From Bacillus sp. RO2 (GTDB lineage Bacteria; Bacillota; Bacilli; Bacillales; Bacillaceae_I), in assembly GCF_012911845.1 (NCBI RefSeq), contig NZ_JAAXCU010000032.1, forward strand, positions 1 through 64,000: a stretch of 64,000 nucleotides of DNA. The letters are read 5' to 3'. The notes under the pieces are model-generated. The model was given only the letters and a program-made list of their open reading frames with translations, was not told the origin of the DNA and made no database searches. Shown piece after piece: positions 58,153-64,000 of the stretch. The stretch's first letter is position 1. The number at the start of each line of letters is the position of its first letter. Both the position numbers and the translations under genes were made by a program.

Positions 58153-58250
58153 GCTATTTCTTCACATTTTTTGAAGAAATTTATTCCAAACGTGGATAAA
58201 ATGCAGAAAAATTTAATTGTGTTTTGTAGGATTTCTATTGGTTAGTTACA

Positions 58251-59651
58251 TTACTTCAAAACCAACTTCACGACACTTTCAACATGAGCGGTTTGTGGAA
58301 ACATATCCACAGGTTGGATCCATTCCACTTTGTACTTTTTGCTAAGGAACTGAATATCTTTAGCAAGTGTGGATGGGTTGCAGGAAACATAAACAAAATT
58401 CTTCGGCTCTACGTCAAGGACGGTCCTCATGAAAGTCTCGTCCAAGCCTGTACGTGGTGGATCCACAACGATAGTGTCGGGTCTCCAACCTTCTTTTACC
58501 CATCTTGGCAGCCATTTTTCCGCTTTGCCTGCAACATATTTCATGTTCGTGTATCCATGACGTTTGGCGTTTTCTTTTGCATCTTCAATGGATTCCGCAA
58601 TGGTGTCCATACCGCGAACCTCACCTGCACCTTCTGCAAGCCAAAGGCCGATGGTCCCCACTCCACAGTAAGCATCGACGACTTTTTCTTTTCCCGTCAA
58701 TTGTGCAGCTTCTTTTACCAAATCATAAAGCTTTACCGTCTGGACAGGGTTAAGCTGGAAGAATGCCCTTGCGCTCAATTCAAACGATACATCTCCTAGC
58801 GTTTCCTGAATTACTTTTTCTCCGCTTAAATGAATCGTTTCCTCTCCGAAAATAAGGGAGGTTTTTTTGCCGTTTACGTTTTGCATAATACTCTTCACTT
58901 TTGGCAAACGCTTTTGAATTTCTTCTACTACTAACTGTTTGCGTGGCAATTTTTCATCTGTCGTTATTAGAACTACCTGTATTTCTCCACTAGAAAAACC
59001 AATCCTTGTCATGATGGTGCGAACGGATGGTTGTCCCTTTTTCTCATTTTGAACAGGTATGTTGAAGTCTTGCAATATTTTCTTCACCGTATTGGTTACT
59101 TCCGTTGTGGCACTATGCTGGACGATACAATTATCAATATCAATCAACTTGTGCGAACTTGCCCCGTAAAGTCCTGCAATCACTTTTTCCTTTTGCTTGC
59201 CAACCTGGAATTGACTCTTATTACGGTAATACCACGGGTCTTCCATGCCAATTGTCTGCTTGATGTCGAGTTTACTCACATTCAGTTTTGTATGGCGCTC
59301 TAGAGACTGAATGATGATATCACGTTTCAAGGTTAACTGTTGGTCGTATTTTAAATGCTGCAGCTGACAGCCTCCGCATTGCTCATAAATCGGGCATGGG
59401 GGCGTGGTACGATGTGGGGATTTGCTTCGGATTTTTTTGATTTTCGCTTCCGCAAACTTATTTTTCACGTCTGTCACTTCCGCCACGACCACTTCTTCAG
59501 GTAGTGCACCAGGAACAAACACCACTTGCTTTTTAAAATAACCCACACCTTCTCCGTTGATCCCCAAACGCTTAATCGTTAACGGAAAAGTTTGGCCCAC
59601 TTTCATATCGATATTGGATTGTTGCTTGTTGTATGGTTTCTTCGTTTTCAT
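58251..59651 (-). CDS. rlmCD: 23S rRNA (uracil-5-)-methyltransferase RlmCD
   Basis: A 466-residue TrmA/RumA-family enzyme. A TRAM domain (about 15-75, starting [18 protein letters not shown]) precedes the Fe-S cluster Cys in [15 protein letters not shown]. The SAM-binding domain has [15 protein letters not shown] and [11 protein letters not shown], and the catalytic Cys lies in [12 protein letters not shown]. In Bacillus the RlmCD protein (YefA) makes m5U747 and m5U1939 in 23S rRNA. The start overlaps the upstream DNA glycosylase stop by 4 bp. Confidence 0.93.
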   Translation of the reverse strand: MKTKKPYNKQQSNIDMKVGQTFPLTIKRLGINGEGVGYFKKQVVFVPGALPEEVVVAEVTDVKNKFAEAKIKKIRSKSPHRTTPPCPIYEQCGGCQLQHLKYDQQLTLKRDIIIQSLERHTKLNVSKLDIKQTIGMEDPWYYRNKSQFQVGKQKEKVIAGLYGASSHKLIDIDNCIVQHSATTEVTNTVKKILQDFNIPVQNEKKGQPSVRTIMTRIGFSSGEIQVVLITTDEKLPRKQLVVEEIQKRLPKVKSIMQNVNGKKTSLIFGEETIHLSGEKVIQETLGDVSFELSARAFFQLNPVQTVKLYDLVKEAAQLTGKEKVVDAYCGVGTIGLWLAEGAGEVRGMDTIAESIEDAKENAKRHGYTNMKYVAGKAEKWLPRWVKEGWRPDTIVVDPPRTGLDETFMRTVLDVEPKNFVYVSCNPSTLAKDIQFLSKKYKVEWIQPVDMFPQTAHVESVVKLVLK

Positions 59652-60538
59652 TTCACTAACTCCTCAGCTTGCGGTTCGATGCTTCTCCAAAGGTATAGGG
59701 AAGCATAGCTTAAATATGGTTCCCAGTCCTTCGCCCACTCCTGCATCTGCAGAACAGTAGGCTTTTGGTCGAGTCCTTTTAATTTTTTCAAGGCATTCTG
59801 AATGCCAATATCAGCAATTGGGAATAGATTTGGCCTCCCGAGTCCAAATAGAAGCAGGTTTTGGACAGTCCAAGGGCCTATTCCTCTTATTTTTACAAGT
59901 TCTTTCAGTATTTCTTCATCCGTTTTTTGCTCCAAATTGTAAAGTGGCAAGTCTCCATTTGCAATCAGTTTGGAGGTATCTATAATGTATTCCGCTTTTC
60001 TGCGGCTCATTTTCAGTTCGGTGATTTGTTCGTAATCAAGCTCGGATACATCTTCTGGCTTCGGATAGAACCAAACTCCTTCTTTCATAAAACCGAATGT
60101 ATGGACAAAACGTTGCGTCAACGTATGTGCGAATTTCATGTTTACCTGCTGATGAATAATACATTTCATTAGACAGTGGTATATGTCAAAATCAAGTACG
60201 AGCGGCGTCCCTTCGTGCTCTTGGAAAATTGTTGCGAGATCTGTTTCGGCAAAATGATCGGCGATGTCTTGAAGCGGCTTGTCCCATTGGAAAATTGTTT
60301 TTATGTGCTGAATTTCCATATCTGTCAGTGTTGCTGTACTAGATAATTGAAAGCTCGGGTTTTGTTTCGACCCAGTCGCCTGCACTTCTATAACAATTGG
60401 AGCTTCTCCCTGATACATCGGTACTTTTACAGAGCGCGCCTTATGATCGACGACCATTAGCGGATCAATGGAAAGTCGCTGCAATACTCTGTCAAAATCA
60501 TATGGTCCATTTATCTTTATCTTAACCAATTTCCCCAC
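59648..60538 (-). CDS. AlkA-like DNA-3-methyladenine glycosylase
   Basis: A 296-residue HhH-GPD superfamily protein. Residues ~125-290 hold the helix-hairpin-helix [20 protein letters not shown] and the catalytic Asp in [31 protein letters not shown] is the family start helix. It removes alkylated bases and so starts base excision repair. It overlaps rlmCD by 4 bp (ATGA), so both are made from one mRNA. It complements the AdaA protein encoded nearby. Confidence 0.9.
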   Translation of the reverse strand: MGKLVKIKINGPYDFDRVLQRLSIDPLMVVDHKARSVKVPMYQGEAPIVIEVQATGSKQNPSFQLSSTATLTDMEIQHIKTIFQWDKPLQDIADHFAETDLATIFQEHEGTPLVLDFDIYHCLMKCIIHQQVNMKFAHTLTQRFVHTFGFMKEGVWFYPKPEDVSELDYEQITELKMSRRKAEYIIDTSKLIANGDLPLYNLEQKTDEEILKELVKIRGIGPWTVQNLLLFGLGRPNLFPIADIGIQNALKKLKGLDQKPTVLQMQEWAKDWEPYLSYASLYLWRSIEPQAEELVK

Positions 60539-60631
60539 CGTCCTTTATATACTTTCCCAATTATAACGGCTTTCTGGCGTGTTGCCAAACAGGGTGGGTG
60601 AGGGAAGAGAAATACTAAAAAGAACATGCAG

Positions 60632-60661
60632 AAAAACTCCTTTGCTTGTATGCGAAGGAGT
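60632..60661 (-). terminator. Terminator after pdaA
   Basis: ACTCCTTCGC pairs with AGCAAAGGAGT on the minus strand, followed by TTTTTCTG. Confidence 0.88.
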
Positions 60662-61476
60662 CAGCTTTCTTGTATAAGCAATATCGGATTGGGAATAGTA
60701 TGTTGTGCAGCAATTTCATCTAGGCTTTTAAATTCATACCCTTGTTTGCGAAGGTCGTCTATGACCTTTTCCATCGCTTCTGCATTGTCTTTGGACACAG
60801 TGTGAAGTAAAAGTATCGCTCCAGGATGTATTTGAGCCATGATATTATCATAAGAGTATTTCCAACCTTTTTGCTGGTCCGTATACCAATCTACATAAGC
60901 TAGAGACCAGAAGACGTGCTGATAACCCATTTGGTTTGCAAGTGCCAGTGTTCGGTCACTGAACGTTCCGCGGGGAGGCCTCAAATAGGTCATATTATCA
61001 AGACCTGTTATGTTTTTGTACTCTTCTTTTATCATGTCGAGCTCTTTTTTAAAACGAACATCGTTTACTTGTGTCATATCAGGATGATGCCAACTGTGAT
61101 TACCAACGATATGACCTTCATTGACCATTCGTTTGACCAGGTCAGGCTGGTCTTTGAGGTAATACCCTGTTACGAAAAAAGCTGCAGGTACTTTTTTCTC
61201 TTTCAGTACGTCCAATACTTTTTCGGTGTATCCATTCTCATAGCCATTATCAAAAGTAAGATATATTTCTTTTTTGGTTGTATCTCCAAGGTAAAAGGCG
61301 TTATGTTTCTTTAAAAGTTCATTGTATTTTTGTCCTGCATCAGGCGGCTCATGGTTTTGACTCTTTTTGAATCCCCAATGCAGGGTGGTAGTGGAATAGG
61401 TGTCCGCTTGACTCAAATGCGGGATGATGAAAAGTGCAATAACAGTAATGGTTAGGATATTAAGTAATTTTCGCAT
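60661..61476 (-). CDS. pdaA: Delta-lactam-biosynthetic N-acetylmuramic deacetylase PdaA
   Basis: A 271-residue exported polysaccharide deacetylase (NodB homology). A signal peptide (about 1-24) precedes the spore-specific region LHWGFKKSQNHEPPDAG. Motif 1 is TFDNGYENG (catalytic Asp and metal Asp replaced by Asn in part, as in PdaA), motif 2 is HIVGNHSWHHPDM (metal His), motif 3 RPPRGTFS and motif 5 ILLLHTVSKDN. PdaA deacetylates MurNAc to allow muramic delta-lactam formation in spore cortex. That is the structure recognised by CwlJ. Monocistronic. Confidence 0.94.
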   Translation of the reverse strand: MRKLLNILTITVIALFIIPHLSQADTYSTTTLHWGFKKSQNHEPPDAGQKYNELLKKHNAFYLGDTTKKEIYLTFDNGYENGYTEKVLDVLKEKKVPAAFFVTGYYLKDQPDLVKRMVNEGHIVGNHSWHHPDMTQVNDVRFKKELDMIKEEYKNITGLDNMTYLRPPRGTFSDRTLALANQMGYQHVFWSLAYVDWYTDQQKGWKYSYDNIMAQIHPGAILLLHTVSKDNAEAMEKVIDDLRKQGYEFKSLDEIAAQHTIPNPILLIQES

Positions 61477-61582
61477 GATGATGTTTCCTCCCTTCCATGA
61501 TATCTCTAGCTACTATTATGTTTCGTTGGGGATAAGGGATTGATACGGTGTATTGTTTTCCAATTGAAAGGTACCATTTACT

Positions 61583-61632
61583 TACTGTCGGAAAATGAGG
61601 CAATACTGTCCGAAATAACTGCAATACAAGCC
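61583..61632. repeat. Short 21-bp direct repeat
   Basis: TACTGTCGGAAAATGAGGCAA-like and TACTGTCCGAAATAACTGCAA-like copies start at 61583 and 61604, and a TAC... partial third at 61625, all 21 bp apart. Two helical turns spacing suggests a protein-binding site or a relic repeat between pdaA and fumarase genes. Confidence 0.5.
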
Positions 61633-61693
61633 AATCGACATTTACCGGGAAATAATGACACGACCATCTTCAATCGATGACCATCCCCTAAAT

Positions 61694-61726
61694 AAAAAAG
61701 TCCGGCAACCATCTTGGTCACCGAAC
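61694..61726 (-). terminator. Terminator after class I fumarase
   Basis: GTTCGGTGACC (minus, 61716-61726) pairs with GGTTGCCGGAC (61700-61710) with G-T pairs, followed by TTTTTT. Confidence 0.88.
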
Positions 61727-61741
61727 CGTCAATTTAATAAT

Positions 61742-63283
61742 TTAGTTAAACACTCTGTCCTTAAACTGAGCAAGCTTTTCTAAAGAAGACTTCTCTACAT
61801 CCGCATGCAAGCTGTTGCCATGCGAATCCATTGTTACAACCGCTGTAAAGCCTTCTACATTCAAGTGCCACATTGCTTCTGGAATACCAAACTCCATCAG
61901 ATCGACACCATCGACACCTTTAATACAGTCGGCATAGTATTGTGCCGCTCCGCCGATGGCATTTAAGTAAACGCCTCCGTGCTCTTCCAGGGCTTTCAAT
62001 GTTTTCGCACCCATTCCACCTTTACCCATGACTGCACGTATACCGAACTTTTTCATAATATCCCCTTGGTAAGGTTCCTCGCGAATACTTGTCGTTGGTC
62101 CTGCTGCTTTTACATGCCAGTTTCCTTCGTCATCTTTTAGCATAACCGGGCCACAGTGATAAATGATTTGCCCGTCTAAATCAACTGGGGCATCATTGTC
62201 GCTCAAGTGCTTATGGATCGCGTCGCGGCCAGTGTACATTCTGCCATTAATGCGAACCACGTCGCCCACCTTTAACGAACGAATTTTCTCTTCCGTAATC
62301 GGCGCTTCCAGAACAATTTCACTTGCTTCAGAAGTTGCTGCCACTTCTTCTTGCTCTGCCAACTCTTTTGAGAAATCGATCATTTCGCCTTCCTGATATA
62401 ACCACTCGTTAATCTCACCAGTTTCCGGACTGATCTTCACTCCTAAGCGGCGGTATGCCCAGCAATTATACGCAACTGATACGAAAAAGCTAGCTGGAAT
62501 ACGATGCGCAACCCCAACCTTACAGCCAAGCAATGTCGTTTCGCCACCGAAGCCCATTGTACCAATACCAAGCTTATTAGCATTTTCCATTACATACTCT
62601 TCAAGTTTTTTCAACTCAGGAACTGTATTCTCATCATCCAGGCTGCGGAAAAGCTGTTCTTTTGCAAGCTCATAACCGGAAGTGCGGTCGCCGCCAATCC
62701 CAACACCGATAACTCCGGCGCTACAGCCTTGTCCTTGTGCCTGATAAACAGAATGCATGACACACTTACGGATGCCATCAAGGTCACGACCCGCACGGCC
62801 AAGGCCTTCAAGCTCGCATGGCAAGCTGTACTGGATATTTTTGTTCTCGCAGCCGCCACCTTTTAAAATAAGGCGCGCGTCAATATAATCCTTTTCCCAC
62901 TGTTCAAATTTTATGACAGGAACTCCATCTCCAAGGTTGTCCCCACTGTTTGCACCAGTCAAGGAGTCCACTGAATTAGGACGCAGCTTTCCATCCTTTG
63001 TAGCCTGGACAATTGCTTCTTTGATTACTTTTTTAATTTCCAGCTGGTTTACTCCAACAGGTGTTTTTATTTTAAATGTAGGCAGTCCTGTGTCCTGACA
63101 GATCGGAGACACATTTTCATCCGCCATCGTAATATTATTTGTAATTGTAGCAAGTGACATCGCTGCACGGGTTCCTGCACTCTCGCTAACTTTTGCTTTA
63201 GCAATCGCACGACGTACATCTTTAGGCAGCTTTGTAGAGGTTTCTACGATCAAGTCATACATGCTCTCATATAATTTATTCAT
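61742..63283 (-). CDS. Class I (iron-sulfur) fumarate hydratase
   Basis: A 513-residue single-chain class I fumarase, with alpha-type domain first and beta-type domain (from about 320) after. Fe-S cluster Cys are visible in SPICQDTGLPTF (about 62), GQGCSAGVIGVG (about 191) and TLLGCKVGVAHR (about 265). MGKGGMGAKTL is typical of the beta part. It interconverts fumarate and malate in the TCA cycle. B. subtilis relies on the class II CitG, so this may be an additional, oxygen-sensitive enzyme. Monocistronic. Confidence 0.94.
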   Translation of the reverse strand: MNKLYESMYDLIVETSTKLPKDVRRAIAKAKVSESAGTRAAMSLATITNNITMADENVSPICQDTGLPTFKIKTPVGVNQLEIKKVIKEAIVQATKDGKLRPNSVDSLTGANSGDNLGDGVPVIKFEQWEKDYIDARLILKGGGCENKNIQYSLPCELEGLGRAGRDLDGIRKCVMHSVYQAQGQGCSAGVIGVGIGGDRTSGYELAKEQLFRSLDDENTVPELKKLEEYVMENANKLGIGTMGFGGETTLLGCKVGVAHRIPASFFVSVAYNCWAYRRLGVKISPETGEINEWLYQEGEMIDFSKELAEQEEVAATSEASEIVLEAPITEEKIRSLKVGDVVRINGRMYTGRDAIHKHLSDNDAPVDLDGQIIYHCGPVMLKDDEGNWHVKAAGPTTSIREEPYQGDIMKKFGIRAVMGKGGMGAKTLKALEEHGGVYLNAIGGAAQYYADCIKGVDGVDLMEFGIPEAMWHLNVEGFTAVVTMDSHGNSLHADVEKSSLEKLAQFKDRVFN

Positions 63284-63473
63284 CTTTAACTCCCTCTCCT
63301 ATCCCCAGTTGAAAAGTTATCTACGTTTCTTTTATCTTTTATACATCCTTCATTATACTTGTTCTAATTAGAAGGATAAAGCACTTTGTAACCGATTCCA
63401 TCAAAACCCTAAGTCCTGTTGGATTTTTGTGGTAAAGTGGGATATAGAAACAGGAGAGATGGGAGACACAAAC

Positions 63474-64000
63474 ATGGCACAGATTAGACTTTTACAAGCA
63501 AAACTAGATGATGCAGAGCAATTGACTGGTATGATGAAAAAGACATTTGATGAGGAAGCTCTTCACTGGCTTGGTAGTATAGATTCAAATATCGTGGACT
63601 ATAACATCCAACCACCGGGTTATGATTCCGTTCATACTACCTGCTATATGATTGAAGAGCTTACCTACTACAAGATAATGTTGGAGGAGCAACTTGTCGG
63701 CGGGATTATTCTGACGATGACTGGTAACAGGTTTGGCCGGATTGATCGAATATTTATTGATCCCGCTTATCAAGGGAAAGGCTTAGGATCTGAAGTGATC
63801 CGGTTAGTAGAAAAAGCACATCCTTCTGTAACAACTTGGGACTTGGAAACCTCTCCAAGACAAAAAGGTAACCTCCATTTTTATGAAAAGATGGGCTTTG
63901 AACGCACATTTGAAACGGAAGATGAGGTTTGTTACATCAAACGCATTCGCACGGGGACGGCGGCTTTAGAAAATGCATTTGAATCCTGCAATTTGGAAGA
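63474..64000 (+). CDS. GNAT acetyltransferase, partial (runs off window)
   Basis: The first ~175 codons are in the window. A GNAT fold is clear: IDRIFIDPAYQGKGLGSEVI (the acetyl-CoA loop QGKGLG, about 99-110), TWDLETSPRQKGNLHFYEKM, then GFERTFETEDEVCYIKRI. After residue ~160 the frame continues as TAALENAFESCNLEE, resembling the start of pentapeptide repeats, so a C-terminal extension is likely. GGAGA precedes the ATG. It is divergent from the fumarase gene. Confidence 0.85.
   Translation, partial: MAQIRLLQAKLDDAEQLTGMMKKTFDEEALHWLGSIDSNIVDYNIQPPGYDSVHTTCYMIEELTYYKIMLEEQLVGGIILTMTGNRFGRIDRIFIDPAYQGKGLGSEVIRLVEKAHPSVTTWDLETSPRQKGNLHFYEKMGFERTFETEDEVCYIKRIRTGTAALENAFESCNLE

Larger units (their letters stand above)
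57837..58250. other. Intergenic region with terminator and remnant
   Basis: A 414-bp gap between convergent genes. It holds the GGDEF gene terminator (57974-58007) and a decayed minus-strand reading frame (58028-58152). The remaining sequence to the rlmCD stop is AT-rich, and no terminator for rlmCD is evident. Confidence 0.65.

Noticed and set aside
1-64000. tRNA, rRNA, prophage or complete insertion sequences
   Set aside because: None recognised on either strand; no transposase, integrase or capsid-like protein among the reading frames.

Overview
The window comes from a low-GC, endospore-forming member of the Bacillaceae. Spore genes (cwlJ, pdaA), an Spx regulator, purine-rich Shine-Dalgarno sites, frequent TTG/GTG starts, a match to the Bacillus cre consensus and rlmCD/fumarase housekeeping genes all fit this. 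The genus cannot be fixed from the sequence; a Sutcliffiella- or Bacillus-like organism is my guess.

Layout. 0-13 kb: a two-gene membrane operon, cwlJ, a YcxB-like protein, a YdcF/DUF218 protein, a surface protein with two internal repeats next to a class F sortase, an MFS pump divergent from an XRE-TPR regulator, a LysE exporter, a sulfatase, a small zinc-ribbon protein, an EEP hydrolase and a DinB protein. 13-22 kb: a PLP aminotransferase, a DUF1835/DUF4097 pair, a transglutaminase lipoprotein, and a PfpI-ADH-monooxygenase-LysR cluster that looks like electrophile or aldehyde stress defence. 22-32 kb: a GAF-PAS-GGDEF-EAL protein leading into a TPP enzyme and a carboxymuconolactone-decarboxylase-like protein, a cupin/HD-GYP protein, a secreted coiled-coil protein, an acyl-lipid desaturase with DesR-like half-sites, a DMT transporter and a metallophosphatase. 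32-42 kb: a sugar-uptake region on the minus strand, with chvE-gguA-gguB behind a cre site, then a three-component sensor (binding protein, LytS-type kinase, YesN-type regulator) and a xylF-type binding lipoprotein. 42-54 kb: a nucleoside hydrolase, a SWIM protein, a Gfo/Idh/MocA oxidoreductase, a DUF1456 protein, and a tightly coupled five-gene operon (Hpt-REC-GGDEF-REC, HEAT protein, processive GT2, response regulator, hybrid-like sensor kinase). 53.5-58.2 kb: a decayed zone holding a nupC 3' fragment, a frameshifted mscL, at least two other gene remnants, Rrf2, spx, adaA and a membrane GGDEF protein. 58.2-64 kb: rlmCD, a DNA glycosylase, pdaA, class I fumarase and a partial GNAT protein.

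Two themes stand out. First, cyclic-di-GMP: four turnover proteins (GGDEF-EAL, HD-GYP, REC-GGDEF and membrane GGDEF), one of them translationally coupled to a membrane glycosyltransferase; this five-gene unit is the best candidate for an undescribed exopolysaccharide system. Second, intergenic repeats: four loci carry tandem arrays with exactly the same 52-bp period but different sequences. In three of them the palindromic cores change on both arms together, and three array edges coincide with stop codons of minus-strand genes. Separately, three ~126-bp elements with terminal inverted repeats sit in the three large gaps of the sugar-uptake region.
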